Shown here one piece after another: positions 1-9,110 of a DNA stretch of 52,617 nucleotides; position 1 is the stretch's first letter; the number at the start of each line of letters is the position of its first letter. The DNA is from Chloroflexi bacterium HGW-Chloroflexi-10. GTDB lineage: Bacteria; Chloroflexota; Anaerolineae; Anaerolineales; Anaerolineaceae. Where the stretch lies: NCBI GenBank assembly GCA_002840755.1, contig PHBZ01000039.1, positions 1-52,617 of the forward strand. Reading direction: 5' to 3'. The notes under the pieces were generated by a model. It worked only from the letters and a program-made list of their open reading frames with translations. It was not told where the DNA came from and did not search any database. Both the position numbers and the translations under genes were made by a program.

Positions 1-314
1 ACCGTGATGCAGCGATCGCCTGGTTGACCGTAGCCGGATCGAAAGAAGGACAGGATGCCTTCAACCCGGTGAAAGGTTCTATCCCGGCTCGCAGTGATGG
101 CGATAAGAGTCTCTACGATGTTTATTTGCAATCTGCCATGGATGACTGGGCGACCGATACAGTAGTCGGTTCACTGGCACATGGTGTGGTTGCCAATGAC
201 TCCTGGAAGAGTGAAATAGATACCGCTATGGGTTTGTTCCTGGTTGACCTGGATGTTGAAGGTTATCAGAGTGCCCTGGTTAGTGCCTGTGAAACTTCCG
301 GCCCCTGTAAATAA
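1..314 (+). CDS. Sugar ABC transporter substrate-binding protein, C-terminal fragment
   Basis: The reading frame is open from base 3 to the TAA at 312-314, so the gene begins upstream of the window and only about 103 residues are visible. The segment is the C-terminal lobe of a family 1 extracellular solute-binding protein: it has the 'AIAWLTVAGSKEGQDAFNPVKGSIPARSD' type of pattern (residues near the left edge) typical of glucose- or mannose-type binding proteins, and it ends in a short Cys-containing tail. Two binding-protein-dependent permeases follow on the same strand, which supports the role of capturing a sugar outside the membrane and delivering it to them. The substrate cannot be told from this fragment. 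There is no visible ATPase gene in the operon. Confidence 0.8.
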   Translation, partial: RDAAIAWLTVAGSKEGQDAFNPVKGSIPARSDGDKSLYDVYLQSAMDDWATDTVVGSLAHGVVANDSWKSEIDTAMGLFLVDLDVEGYQSALVSACETSGPCK

Positions 315-325
315 ATGATATAACT

Positions 326-356
326 TTATCCTGCCAGGGAAACCCTGGCAGGATAA
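326..356 (+). terminator. Intercistronic hairpin after the binding-protein gene
   Basis: There is a perfect 14-bp stem (326-339 with 343-356) closed by a 3-nt AAA loop, 12 bases after the stop codon. The T-rich stretch that follows is interrupted (CATTTTCTGTTTT), so it is probably a partial terminator or an mRNA 3'-end stabiliser rather than a full stop. A hairpin in this place would keep binding-protein mRNA more abundant than permease mRNA. The second sugar operon has a similar hairpin in the same place (24581-24606). Confidence 0.7.
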
Positions 357-427
357 CATTTTCTGTTTTGTGAATGCCGCCAGGACGAATATTCAGGTAT
401 TATTATTTTTTTTCAAAGGATGAGCTG

Positions 428-1315
428 ATGCGAATTAAACGAGAAACTGTGCTATCGATAGCACTTGTAACCCCTTCCATCCTGGCAATTGCAGTTTTTG
501 TTTATGGATTTATTGGATGGACTGCGCGGGTCTCTTTAAGCCAGTGGAAAGGTTTATTACCCGATTACACCTGGGCAGGTTTAGAAAACTACAAATTCCT
601 GTTTTCTGATCCGCGTTTCCATATTGATATTCGCAATACGTTGACATTTACGGTTATCTTTGTAGCAGGTTGTTTGCTGCTTGGCCTGGCGCTGGCAATA
701 CTATTGGATCAGAATATTAAAGGTGAAGGTATTTTTCGAAGTTTATACCTTTTCCCAATGGCGATTTCATTCATTGTGACCGGTGTTGTCTGGAGATGGT
801 TAATGAACCCTGCTACCGGGACACGCATAAGCGGGTTAAACCTTCTGTTTAACAACCTGGGTTTGGATTTTTTAATCAGCAAATGGCACACAACCCCACA
901 GTGGGGGATAGCATTTATAGCCATTCCTGCTATCTGGCAGATGTCCGGTTATACGATGGCGCTTTATCTGGGAGGTTTGCGAGCGATTCCGGTGGAATTG
1001 CGTGAAGCAGCTCAGGTAGATGGCGCGAATGAGATTCAAATTTATCGGCATATCATTCTGCCTTTATTGAAACCCATAACACTCAGTGCGATGATCATTT
1101 TGGGTCACATTTCCCTTAAGGTTTTCGATTTGATTGTTGCAGTTGCGGGAAAACAACTGCCTCTGGATGTCCCGGCGATTTATATGTGGCAAGTAACCTT
1201 TGATGGTTACTTCTTTGGCCGCGGAGCAGCAATCGGTATTCTGTTGTTGTTAAGTGTAGCGGTTTTGATTATTCCATATTTGATCTATACCCTGCGCACG
1301 GAGGCAGAATTATGA
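428..1315 (+). CDS. Sugar ABC transporter permease (MalF/UgpA-like)
   Basis: Inner-membrane permease subunit of 295 residues that forms half of the translocation path of a carbohydrate importer. It has six hydrophobic segments and the cytoplasmic EAA loop near residues 191-212, reading EAAQVDGANEIQIYRHIILP, where the ATPase docks. An in-frame ATG exists at 374, but 428 is preferred: AAGGA lies at 416-420, the protein then begins with a normal short charged leader (MRIKRETVLSIAL), and family members are about this long. Its stop overlaps the start of the next permease by 4 bp (ATGA), indicating translational coupling. The substrate is a sugar by family, but which one is not visible. Confidence 0.88.
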   Translation: MRIKRETVLSIALVTPSILAIAVFVYGFIGWTARVSLSQWKGLLPDYTWAGLENYKFLFSDPRFHIDIRNTLTFTVIFVAGCLLLGLALAILLDQNIKGEGIFRSLYLFPMAISFIVTGVVWRWLMNPATGTRISGLNLLFNNLGLDFLISKWHTTPQWGIAFIAIPAIWQMSGYTMALYLGGLRAIPVELREAAQVDGANEIQIYRHIILPLLKPITLSAMIILGHISLKVFDLIVAVAGKQLPLDVPAIYMWQVTFDGYFFGRGAAIGILLLLSVAVLIIPYLIYTLRTEAEL

Positions 1316-2133
1316 ACCGCTTAAAACAGTCCCGCTGGTATTTATATATTCCCTTGATATTGATGTGCTTTTTTTATCTGGTTCCCATGTACATAATGCT
1401 GGTCACCGGCTTTAAAGGTTTTGATGAGGTCAGCCTGAAAACAATGTGGGATTTGCCAAAGGCAATTCGGCTTGATAATTTTACCGAAGCTTTTCAGAAA
1501 TTATCACCTTATTTGGTGAATAGTTTTAACATGGTCTTTCCGGCTGCGATTATTTCTTCAATTCTGGGTTCATTAAATGGATATGTTTTGGCAAAATGGA
1601 GATTTAAAGGCTCCAATATAATCTTCCCTTTGATTTTGTTTGGTATGTTCATTCCGTATCAAAGTATCCTGATTCCGCTGGTGGAATTTATGAACAAGAT
1701 TAATATGTATGGTGGATTGCCGGGATTGGTACTGGCACATGTTATATACGGTATTCCAATTACAACATTGACATTCCGCAATTATTACGCCAGCATTCCC
1801 ACCGAATTGATTGAGGCCTCACGGATGGATGGCTGCGGATTACTATCTTCTTACTGGTATATCCTGCTGCCAATTTCAGCGCCTGCTTTTGTGGTGGTAA
1901 TTATCTGGCAGTTTACTTCTGCCTGGAATGATTTTTTGTTTGCGGTGGTTCTCACCAGTCCATCGAATTGGCCGATCACCGTAGCATTAAACAATATGGC
2001 AGGTAGCCAGATTATTGCATGGAATGTTCAAATGGCCGGATCTTTCCTGGCTGCAATGCCAACCCTGCTGATATACATATTTCTGGGTCGTTATTTCTTG
2101 CGCGGCCTGATGGCGGGAGCCCTCAAAGGCTAA
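1312..2133 (+). CDS. Sugar ABC transporter permease (MalG/UgpE-like)
   Basis: Second permease subunit, 273 residues, which pairs with the upstream permease in the importer. The N-terminal helix is followed by the usual periplasmic 'TGFKGFDEV' segment; the EAA loop appears as EASRMDGCGLLSSYWYILLP (about residues 170-189), with Ser in the third position and Cys in place of the usual Ala after DG. It ends in the typical RGLMAGALKG tail of MalG-type proteins. GGAGG at 1300-1304 is the ribosome binding site. The start codon overlaps the preceding stop, and a strong terminator follows, so this is the last gene of the operon. No ATPase gene is present, so a shared MsiK/MsmX-type ATPase elsewhere is inferred. 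Confidence 0.9.
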   Translation: MNRLKQSRWYLYIPLILMCFFYLVPMYIMLVTGFKGFDEVSLKTMWDLPKAIRLDNFTEAFQKLSPYLVNSFNMVFPAAIISSILGSLNGYVLAKWRFKGSNIIFPLILFGMFIPYQSILIPLVEFMNKINMYGGLPGLVLAHVIYGIPITTLTFRNYYASIPTELIEASRMDGCGLLSSYWYILLPISAPAFVVVIIWQFTSAWNDFLFAVVLTSPSNWPITVALNNMAGSQIIAWNVQMAGSFLAAMPTLLIYIFLGRYFLRGLMAGALKG

Positions 2134-2157
2134 ATAATTTTTTTCTTTCTCTTCCTT

Positions 2158-2200
2158 AAACAAAACACTCCATGGTTTTTCCATGGAGTGTTTTGTTTTT
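2158..2200 (+). terminator. Rho-independent terminator of the first sugar operon
   Basis: A perfect 18-bp stem (2158-2175 with 2181-2198), a TTTTT loop and a T tract running through 2200 lie 24 bases after the permease stop codon. Confidence 0.9.
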
Positions 2201-2296
2201 TGGTCCTTTTCTCATATTGGGTGAAAAAAATTAATAGAAAACAAACATCCAACTGGTACTATAATGATGAAATGAATTTTAGTTGGAGAATATAAC

Positions 2297-3268
2297 ATGG
2301 CAAACAGCAACAAGGAAAAATACTATTCCGCAAATGAGAGTGGGAGATCAACCCATACGCTTTTGGACGAATTGGACGCATTATTGGGAAGGTTGGAAGG
2401 CTATAACCCCGAACTGGCAAAATCGATATTGGCCTGTTTTGGAGATTTGACTTTGGCTTACCAGTCAATGCAGCTTGATTCTCAAGAATCTCACTCTATA
2501 CAGACACAGTATGAATACATGGAAAAGAGAATCCATGGGCTGAGTTTTCAAATTGTAAAGGCAGCCGGGGGACCCGAAAAATATAAAGCCTTGCGCCTGG
2601 AAGATAAGCACTCGCCAGCGGATGCGTGGTGGTGGAATTTGGACGAATTAAACCGCCAGAAGAATGCCCGATCTCTTAAAAGGAGTGCCATAATCAGTGG
2701 GATTGTCATTGGTGTAATCAGTGTTTTAGCAATTGTTTACCAGGTATTCCTCGCTCCGCCTCCTGAAGTCCGGGCGCGGTTACAGCATGAAAATCAGGCC
2801 AGCGTCTATATTGAAACCAAGGATTATGCCGGAGCTTTAAATGAAGTGGAACAAGCGCTATCTTATGACCCTCAAAATTATTCGCTTCTGATTCAAAAAG
2901 GGGTTTTGGAATTAGTTCTCGGAGATAAAGAATCCGCCAATAGTTCATTTGACACAGCAACAAGTGTAGACCCGGATAAAGAGCGCTATTATTTGGAGCG
3001 CGCATATAATGAAGTAATTTTGGGGATGAATGAGGAAATGATGGCGGATGCACAAGCTCTGCTGGCCATTAACCCACAATCACCCGAGGCATATATGTTA
3101 ATCGGCCAATCTTATGAGCAACAAGGTGATATCAACGCTGCTTTAGAAGAGTATGGTAAAGCCTCTGAATTGGCAGAAGAACAACAAAAGACCGAGTTAA
3201 TTGCTACAGTGCGGATGCGAATGGCAATGTTAATGCAAATGGCAGAAATGCCTACCATGGAGCCGTAA
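2297..3268 (+). CDS. Membrane-anchored TPR protein of unknown role
   Basis: Protein of 323 residues. The first ~130 residues are soluble and charged with no recognised domain. One transmembrane helix lies at about residues 136-154 (IISGIVIGVISVLAIVYQV). The remainder (about 160-310) holds three or four tetratricopeptide repeats, visible as the 'GALNEVEQALSYDP', 'ESANSSFDTATSVDPDKERYY' and 'GDINAALEEYGKASEL' units. The C-terminus is Met-rich. TPR domains are protein-interaction scaffolds, so a role as an assembly or tethering factor is plausible, but no partner is suggested by the neighbours. The start follows GGAG at 2285-2288. A TATAAT-like -10 (2260-2265) is present without a convincing -35. 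It is a single-gene unit bounded by terminators at both ends. Confidence 0.75.
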   Translation: MANSNKEKYYSANESGRSTHTLLDELDALLGRLEGYNPELAKSILACFGDLTLAYQSMQLDSQESHSIQTQYEYMEKRIHGLSFQIVKAAGGPEKYKALRLEDKHSPADAWWWNLDELNRQKNARSLKRSAIISGIVIGVISVLAIVYQVFLAPPPEVRARLQHENQASVYIETKDYAGALNEVEQALSYDPQNYSLLIQKGVLELVLGDKESANSSFDTATSVDPDKERYYLERAYNEVILGMNEEMMADAQALLAINPQSPEAYMLIGQSYEQQGDINAALEEYGKASELAEEQQKTELIATVRMRMAMLMQMAEMPTMEP

Positions 3269-3271
3269 TTA

Positions 3272-3308
3272 AAAAACAGGCTGTCCCTCTCTGGGACAGC
3301 CTGTTTTT
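3272..3308. terminator. Bidirectional terminator between convergent genes
   Basis: A perfect 16-bp stem (3272-3287 with 3293-3308), a 5-nt loop, and an A-run on the left and a T-run on the right allow it to work on both strands. It separates the TPR gene (plus) from the DUF4340 gene (minus). Confidence 0.88.
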
Positions 3309-3316
3309 AAGGTGTA

Positions 3317-4279
3317 TTATGGAGTTACAGTGGGTGTTGGGTTGGCAGTGTAGCTGTCTTTATTGAAATTCAGGATTTTTTCCACCGTACTTTGTGAAAG
3401 TTTAACGATATAGGCGGACAATGATGATTGCGCATAGTAGTTTACAGCGCTTTCATCCTGGCTTCCGATAAACAATGTAGCATTTTTCGCTGCACCTGTA
3501 TCATCTAGATAATCGATTTCCAATGAAGCAGTTGCAGAATCTAATCCGTAAGCTGCATTATTTTCAGTTCCCACAGGTTCAACCATGCGGACAGTGGCAA
3601 AAGCAGAAAGTAATGAAGCCCATTTTGTGTCATCCAGTTGTTCATCATCGCCTAACTGTCCGCTGTTCCAGACGCCATTTGTATCCAATGCAAAGTTATA
3701 GCTGCCATTCGGATTGGTGATTTTAATGGATTGAATTTTTTCTGTTGCAATTTGCCAATAGGTAGTTTCTATCCAATTACTGGCCGTGGCAGGGAACTGA
3801 CTGGTGGTGAGTGCGTTGGTTAAATACGCGGTATCACTGCTGCCTGCGCGGATATGCACACCGCCAGGTGCCGGTGAAGATCCCAGATAAACGATAATTT
3901 CCTTACCGTTTGCCAGCAGATTGATTTTTCTTTGGTAACTATTTTCTGATACTTCCAAGCGTTGGTGGCTTGATGAAGTTTGCGTTACCGGACGGGTATC
4001 CCGAACAGAGGCTAGTTTTTCCAATACATCATTAATGGTTGTGCTGGTTGCCGGATAATTCCCGGCGTTTGGTAATACCCACTCAGTACCTATTTTTTCG
4101 AGGGTGATTTGATTGCTATTGTTGTCTTCAATGATGATACGGCTGACCGAGGTTGGCTCAAAATCACCCAGTAAAGGATTATTCGTTGCACCAGCCGGCT
4201 GACTGGTGATAAAAACCAGAACAACCAGCAGTATTTGTGCCGCCAGTATTCCGGTGAGAATTTTTTGAAATTTCGTCAT
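3317..4279 (-). CDS. DUF4340 family protein, accessory of the Gld-like ABC system
   Basis: Protein of 320 residues. A single N-terminal transmembrane helix or uncleaved signal (about residues 8-28) anchors a large extracytoplasmic part with the DUF4340 layout: a repeated beta-rich unit of the type 'VSRIIIEDNNSNQITLEKIGTEWVLPN' and later 'KIQSIKITNPNGSYNFALDTNGVWN'. The C-terminus ends in a short Thr/Pro tail. The frame is open to 4414, but 4279 is chosen because GGAGGT precedes that ATG and the next gene upstream ends at 4294, only 14 bases away. DUF4340 genes usually sit directly after GldG-type genes, as here. The biochemical role of DUF4340 is not known to me; an envelope accessory role is inferred from context. 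Confidence 0.85.
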   Translation of the reverse strand: MTKFQKILTGILAAQILLVVLVFITSQPAGATNNPLLGDFEPTSVSRIIIEDNNSNQITLEKIGTEWVLPNAGNYPATSTTINDVLEKLASVRDTRPVTQTSSSHQRLEVSENSYQRKINLLANGKEIIVYLGSSPAPGGVHIRAGSSDTAYLTNALTTSQFPATASNWIETTYWQIATEKIQSIKITNPNGSYNFALDTNGVWNSGQLGDDEQLDDTKWASLLSAFATVRMVEPVGTENNAAYGLDSATASLEIDYLDDTGAAKNATLFIGSQDESAVNYYAQSSLSAYIVKLSQSTVEKILNFNKDSYTANPTPTVTP

Positions 4280-4293
4280 ATTTACCTCCAGAA

Positions 4294-7170
4294 TTACGCC
4301 AATGGAACACTTTGGACAATTGGCAAGGGTTTGTTGTTTTTTCGACGGGAACGCCAGAATCCATAAACCCCGATGAGTGCAATAAATTCCACAATATAGG
4401 TGCTTATTTCCCATGTCGTACGTTGTTGATCATCCAGTGGAATCAAGACCCGGCTGGAAGTGCCGCGGGAACGGATTGAGAGGAGATCCAGGTCTTCCAT
4501 GGACCAATCGACAGCGTTTTGCATGAGTTGTATGTTATTGGTGTAATAGTCCTGAGATAGGTTTGCGGATAGTTGCAGTGGAAAATCATCGATGAAAGCA
4601 GCGCTGGCAAAAACGACCAGGCGGGCACTCTCTGAGGATTGTTCAATAACGCTGGATGTTACCGGTTTTGTTTCAGTTATTGTTCCGGTTGAGGGGTCGG
4701 TTATTGATACTTGAGGCGCCGCTTTTCCTGCAAAGAAACTGGTAAATGTGCCCTGGGTAGTAACCGCGAGCGGAAGGGATTTTAAATCGGTTCCAACTGC
4801 AAATCCGGTTTCGGGGTAAGTTTCAAAATCGGGTTGAATATTGGTATCGGTGACCAACCAGGATTGCTCACTGGATTGCATCAGCACCTGGGTGTCCCGC
4901 GAACCGGTAATACTTTCATCCAATACGATGGGAGAAGGCCAGTTCAAACTGACAGTGGGTAAATTGGCAACAATCATATTGGTTGTGTCCATTTTGTTGG
5001 GACGGACATCCACAAAAAATGGATATTGAACAGCCTGAATCTCCTGAACTTGCGTGCCACCTAAATCACGGGTTACCAGTACAGGGAAGGCGGCGTTTTG
5101 ATTATCCATTACCAATTGGCTGCCAATCTGAATTCCGTAGGATTGCAGCAACGTTTCCAGTCCCGTGGTAACAGGCGTCATGGTTAAAAATCCACCGAGA
5201 GGGTCAACATCCAGTTTGTAGGGGCTGACTGCCAGGATGAGCGAACCGCCGCGCATTAAATATTGATCCAGCGCGAAGATCTCGGTTTCGGTGAGGTTTT
5301 GAGGCGCGATTATTATTAAAGAATCGATTGTATCGGATACCCTGCCGCTGCTCAAATCAACAGATTGAACTTCATAATCCTGTTGGATCTGGTTAATAAC
5401 GGTGTTGTAGCTTGAGATAGGTTCCTGCGTTTGCCCAAACATATCCTGGGTGGGTGTTTGTGGAGGAGTCCACACTCCAACGACTTTTAAGAAACCACTG
5501 GAAGTTCTTTTTAATGCTGACTCAATCGTAGCGCGAATTTCTGCTTCGTTGGCTTCAGCCGGTGGGTAAAGAACCTGGGTATTTTCTCCATTTTTAAGCA
5601 GTAAATGGAAAAAATATGAGTCCTGGGAGAATAGTGAAACCGGGAATGGTTCAACGGCATACTGTTCAATCAACTCTTGACGGGAAATTGCTGCACCCTG
5701 AATATCCGGATCAACTACCTGATAAATCAATTTGCCGCTGGATTTTTGTTGTATATCATTTGCCACCTGATTGATAAGGTTGGCTATCTCAACTTCATAC
5801 TCCGGAAGAAAAGACTGCGAGACCAGCAGTGTCAATTCAACCGCATTTTCCATAGAAGCAAGGACGGAGTCAACACTTTGAAATCCGTAGACGACTTTCT
5901 TGATAGCCGCAGTGAGGCTGTATTCCAGGTTTTTGAGTTTTACATCAACGGAAGTCGATGTTTGGGAAACATCAATTAAATCCTGTAAATTCAAAACAAT
6001 CGATTGATCACCATAACGGACCAGAATAGAAAAATAAGCATTGATTATTGAGGATTCATTCCTGCCCGAAATTTGAAACGGTGTTGGGGTGATCCCATAG
6101 GTTTGGTTGGCTTCTGTCTCTATCTCTGTATTAGATATTGGATCGATTAATTCGCTTTGTATTGAACCGCGCGAAGCGATTTCATATTCTCTGAGCATAT
6201 CATCAATTTGTGGAATTAATGGTGTCAGGAGTGGATGGGTAGATTCACTGATATATGCCCGGATTAATAAAGGCTCGGTTAAGTTAGAAACCAAATCTCT
6301 GGTGGTTTGTGAAACTGTAAACTCTTTTTGTTGGGTTAAGTCCAGACGCAACCCTTGCAATGGATATAACCATACGTTTACCAGGATTAGATTGATCGTC
6401 AGTAAAGAAAAAGTGCGTATGTGGTTCCAGCGGTATACGACCTGTGATTGACTCCAGCGTTTACCGTCTAATGAGAGTACATTTAACGCCAGGAAAATTG
6501 CACTGAGGGAAAGATAGTACACCATATCTCTCAAGTCGATTACGCCACGTTCTATGCTTTCAAAACGACTACCGGTGCCAATAGCACGCAGGATATCGAC
6601 AATTGTTCCGGAAAATAGGCCGGTGATGGTTGCATTGCCAATGATGAAGAAGAAACCGCCTATTAAAACGCTGAGGATTAAAGCAACGATTTGATTATCA
6701 GTCCGGGAAGAGATGAATAATCCAATTGCTGCGTAGGCGGCTGACATTAATATAGCTGCAAGGTAACCTCCAATAACCGGGCCCCAATCCAGGTTTCCAA
6801 GAAGTGACACAATGATTGGTATGGGCAGCGTAAGCCCTAATGCAATTAGCATCATCATCATTACAGCGAAGAATTTTCCCAAAACCAATTGGATTTGGTT
6901 GGCCGGCAGGGTGAGCAGAACTTCCAGGGTTCCGGAGCGTTGCTCTTCACTCCATTGCCGCATACTTAATGCAGCCATTAAGAATATGAGCAAAACCGGC
7001 ATCCATTGGAACATGGGGCGTACATCCGCTATGCCGCGTCCAAAAAAACGTTCAATCGTAAAAAATATAAACAAAACAGCCGCTAAAAACGTTCCTAAAA
7101 AAATTGGAGCCAACAGAGAACTAAAATAAGCTTGTAATTCTTTACGGGTAATTGCTAGTATTTGATTCAT
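4294..7170 (-). CDS. GldF-GldG fusion: ABC-2 type permease joined to a Gld auxiliary domain
   Basis: Large protein of 958 residues. Residues about 1-250 form an ABC-2 permease with about six transmembrane helices (opening MNQILAITRKELQAYF; 'SEEQRSGTLEVLLTLP' near residue 75 is the typical ABC-2 element). After another helix (about 255-275) comes a long extracytoplasmic GldG-like region (ABC_transp_aux type), then a C-terminal helix (about 928-948). In many bacteria these are two genes, gldF and gldG. An ATG at 7182 would overlap the upstream stop by 4 bp, but GAGG is better placed for the ATG at 7170. The gene follows the ATPase gene and precedes DUF4340, so the three likely make one complex. 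Known for gliding in Bacteroidota but widespread in non-gliders, so the substrate remains open. Confidence 0.87.
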   Translation of the reverse strand: MNQILAITRKELQAYFSSLLAPIFLGTFLAAVLFIFFTIERFFGRGIADVRPMFQWMPVLLIFLMAALSMRQWSEEQRSGTLEVLLTLPANQIQLVLGKFFAVMMMMLIALGLTLPIPIIVSLLGNLDWGPVIGGYLAAILMSAAYAAIGLFISSRTDNQIVALILSVLIGGFFFIIGNATITGLFSGTIVDILRAIGTGSRFESIERGVIDLRDMVYYLSLSAIFLALNVLSLDGKRWSQSQVVYRWNHIRTFSLLTINLILVNVWLYPLQGLRLDLTQQKEFTVSQTTRDLVSNLTEPLLIRAYISESTHPLLTPLIPQIDDMLREYEIASRGSIQSELIDPISNTEIETEANQTYGITPTPFQISGRNESSIINAYFSILVRYGDQSIVLNLQDLIDVSQTSTSVDVKLKNLEYSLTAAIKKVVYGFQSVDSVLASMENAVELTLLVSQSFLPEYEVEIANLINQVANDIQQKSSGKLIYQVVDPDIQGAAISRQELIEQYAVEPFPVSLFSQDSYFFHLLLKNGENTQVLYPPAEANEAEIRATIESALKRTSSGFLKVVGVWTPPQTPTQDMFGQTQEPISSYNTVINQIQQDYEVQSVDLSSGRVSDTIDSLIIIAPQNLTETEIFALDQYLMRGGSLILAVSPYKLDVDPLGGFLTMTPVTTGLETLLQSYGIQIGSQLVMDNQNAAFPVLVTRDLGGTQVQEIQAVQYPFFVDVRPNKMDTTNMIVANLPTVSLNWPSPIVLDESITGSRDTQVLMQSSEQSWLVTDTNIQPDFETYPETGFAVGTDLKSLPLAVTTQGTFTSFFAGKAAPQVSITDPSTGTITETKPVTSSVIEQSSESARLVVFASAAFIDDFPLQLSANLSQDYYTNNIQLMQNAVDWSMEDLDLLSIRSRGTSSRVLIPLDDQQRTTWEISTYIVEFIALIGVYGFWRSRRKNNKPLPIVQSVPLA

Positions 7171-7178
7171 ATATAACC

Positions 7179-8099
7179 TCATGCGGAGATGGCCAGTTCG
7201 TTGAAGACGGATTCCAGTGTGCGTGAATCGCGTTTCAGTTCCCTAACCGACCATTTTTGTTCGGTAGCAAGCCGATAAATTTGTGGGGTTAAATCAGATC
7301 CGTGTGATCCTTCAACCAGATATACGCTAAAGTCTCCCGTATCTTCCTGCAAACTGACATGTTTGACCCCATTCAGTTTTTGTAAATGATTAATGGCGTC
7401 TGGTACTTTTTCTTCCAAAATCAGAATGGCATTATTGGTATCAGCCAATTCTGAAAGGCGTGCATCTCTTCGAATTTCGCCATTCATGATAATAATTACG
7501 CGATCACATAAGGCTTCCACTTCCGATAGAATGTGGGTAGAAAATAAGATAGTACTTGTCTTTGCCAGGCGTTTTATCAGTTGCCGGATCTCCATGATTT
7601 GAGTTGGATCTAATCCAACGGTAGGTTCATCCAAAATGAGGATTTCAGGTTTGTGCAGAATGGCTTGCGCCAATCCTACGCGTTGGCGCATACCTTTGCT
7701 TAATTGACCGATGGGACGGGTTAAAAACTCATCAACTTTCGTAGCATAGACAGCATCGCTTATGTATTTTAGCTGTTTCTCGGGGGGAATCTGGCGCAGG
7801 TCAGCCATCATCAAGAGATATTCCTGAACCGTCTGTTCCGGATAAAGGGGGGCATTTTCCGGAAGGTAACCGATTTTAGACTGAGCCAATTGAGTTTGGA
7901 GCAGAATATCGAAACCATCTATTGTTACGGATCCGTTATCCGGCTGTAAATATCCAGTAATTACTTTGATTAATGTGGTTTTACCGGCACCGTTAGGACC
8001 TAAAAGTCCGACAATTTCACCTTTTTTTATTTTGATATTGGCATTTTTTAATGCTTGTATATTTCCATAATTTTTTGACAAAGATTGAATATCGATCAC
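7179..8099 (-). CDS. ABC transporter ATP-binding protein (GldA/CcmA-like)
   Basis: Cytoplasmic ATPase of 306 residues powering the adjacent ABC-2 permease. Visible motifs are Walker A GPNGAGKTT (34-42), the signature LSKGMRQR (about 134-141), and Walker B ILILDEPT (about 153-160), followed by the switch His in 'FSTHILSE'. The last ~90 residues are a regulatory extension common in GldA-type ATPases. The start is GTG, with AGGAGG five bases upstream. It is the first gene of a three-gene minus-strand operon with tight spacing. Confidence 0.9.
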   Translation of the reverse strand: MIDIQSLSKNYGNIQALKNANIKIKKGEIVGLLGPNGAGKTTLIKVITGYLQPDNGSVTIDGFDILLQTQLAQSKIGYLPENAPLYPEQTVQEYLLMMADLRQIPPEKQLKYISDAVYATKVDEFLTRPIGQLSKGMRQRVGLAQAILHKPEILILDEPTVGLDPTQIMEIRQLIKRLAKTSTILFSTHILSEVEALCDRVIIIMNGEIRRDARLSELADTNNAILILEEKVPDAINHLQKLNGVKHVSLQEDTGDFSVYLVEGSHGSDLTPQIYRLATEQKWSVRELKRDSRTLESVFNELAISA

Positions 8100-8193
8100 A
8101 AAGCCCTCCTGGAATATTGATTAACCTCTTCACCGCCTAATACTTTACTACAAATCAGATTAAGATTGTATAAGAGTTTTATTAAAACAACAA

Positions 8194-8222
8194 TTCGCCC
8201 TATCTCAAAAGGATAGGGCGAA
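8194..8222 (-). terminator. Terminator downstream of the PilZ gene
   Basis: An 11-bp perfect stem (8194-8204 with 8212-8222) with a 7-nt loop, followed on the minus strand by a T-rich run, lies 18 bases beyond the PilZ stop codon. Confidence 0.7.
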
Positions 8223-8240
8223 AAGCAGTTGGAAAAATTG

Positions 8241-8954
8241 CTAAAAGTATAGATTTTTAGCGTTCGGATATTCCAAAAACTCGCGGCAGGCGCAATCCAG
8301 TTCATTCTTCATTGAATCATACGCCTGATTAAGATATTGTTTGATGGTTTCCAGCGCCTTGGGTGTTGTCTTTAAGGATAATCCGACATGGCTGAGGTGT
8401 GGATTGATGGAATGTATGTCCACAATTTTGCCTTCCATGTGTATATTGGTTTCATTGGGTAGTGTGAATTGCAAGGTGATATTTTGATTGACACTGGGAG
8501 GTGCATCTTCCGTGAGTTCGTTTTTATGGATCAGCAAACTCGCGCCATGCTCGGATAGATTTTCAATATTTCCGCGAAATTTCCTGGAATTGGTTTGTAA
8601 ATATCCATGTAAAGGAAGCGGAGGATGGATGCGTAACTCACTTCTGTTTTTCCAATTGTTTTTGAGTACGGATATCTCGTTCAGTAAAAGCTCCCCGGAA
8701 TGTATATTAAAATCCATAATTTTTCCTGAAATAGGTTTACGAAGTGATTGGCTGTGGATGTAAGCGAATTGTCCTTCAGAAAGACAAACACTATGATTAG
8801 AAGCATGCAAGATTAATAGGTTGTCCCTGAATTCGAGAAATTTAACCGGTTGGGTCAATGACATTCCCCGAACAGTTTGTGATAAAAAAATGTTATATTT
8901 CGGATTGGAGATTTTTTTGAGATATGGAACAGGAATTGTTGAAGTATTAAACAT
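8241..8954 (-). CDS. PilZ-domain protein, probable c-di-GMP effector
   Basis: Protein of 237 residues. The N-terminal ~95 residues resemble a YcgR-type flagellar-brake barrel (YcgR_2 style). The PilZ domain follows with its c-di-GMP signature intact: RxxxR at 104-108 (RSELR) and [DN]xSxxG at 132-137 (NLSEHG). Both arms are needed for ligand binding, so it is expected to bind c-di-GMP and change a partner's activity, for instance in motility or envelope functions. AGGAGG is placed four bases before the ATG. A sigma70-type promoter and a terminator-bearing leader precede it. A diguanylate cyclase is encoded about 26 kb away (35279-36799). Confidence 0.85.
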   Translation of the reverse strand: MFNTSTIPVPYLKKISNPKYNIFLSQTVRGMSLTQPVKFLEFRDNLLILHASNHSVCLSEGQFAYIHSQSLRKPISGKIMDFNIHSGELLLNEISVLKNNWKNRSELRIHPPLPLHGYLQTNSRKFRGNIENLSEHGASLLIHKNELTEDAPPSVNQNITLQFTLPNETNIHMEGKIVDIHSINPHLSHVGLSLKTTPKALETIKQYLNQAYDSMKNELDCACREFLEYPNAKNLYF

Positions 8955-8987
8955 GGTTCCTCCTTTTTCAAAACAAGGTGTGTAGTT

Positions 8988-9015
8988 AATAAAAACCCGT
9001 CTTTTTAGACGGGTT
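8988..9015 (-). terminator. Intrinsic terminator inside the PilZ leader
   Basis: On the minus strand a 9-bp stem (9007-9015 with 8994-9002) around a 4-nt loop is followed directly by TTTTTATT. It lies between the PilZ promoter (9111-9139) and the PilZ start codon (8954), so it is either an attenuator or the 3' end of a small RNA of roughly 115 nt. On the plus strand it has no T tract. Confidence 0.75.
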
Positions 9016-9110
9016 GCCTGGAATGTGATCCACGGTGTGCGCGCAACATAAGGTGTTTACGGAATTGGGTTGAATTCTTGATCGTGGTTGATCAAATAGT
9101 GCACATTTTC

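Noticed and set aside
374..427. Upstream ATG extension of the first permease
   Set aside because: The extra 18 residues are an unlikely leader, and the ATG at 428 has the ribosome binding site.
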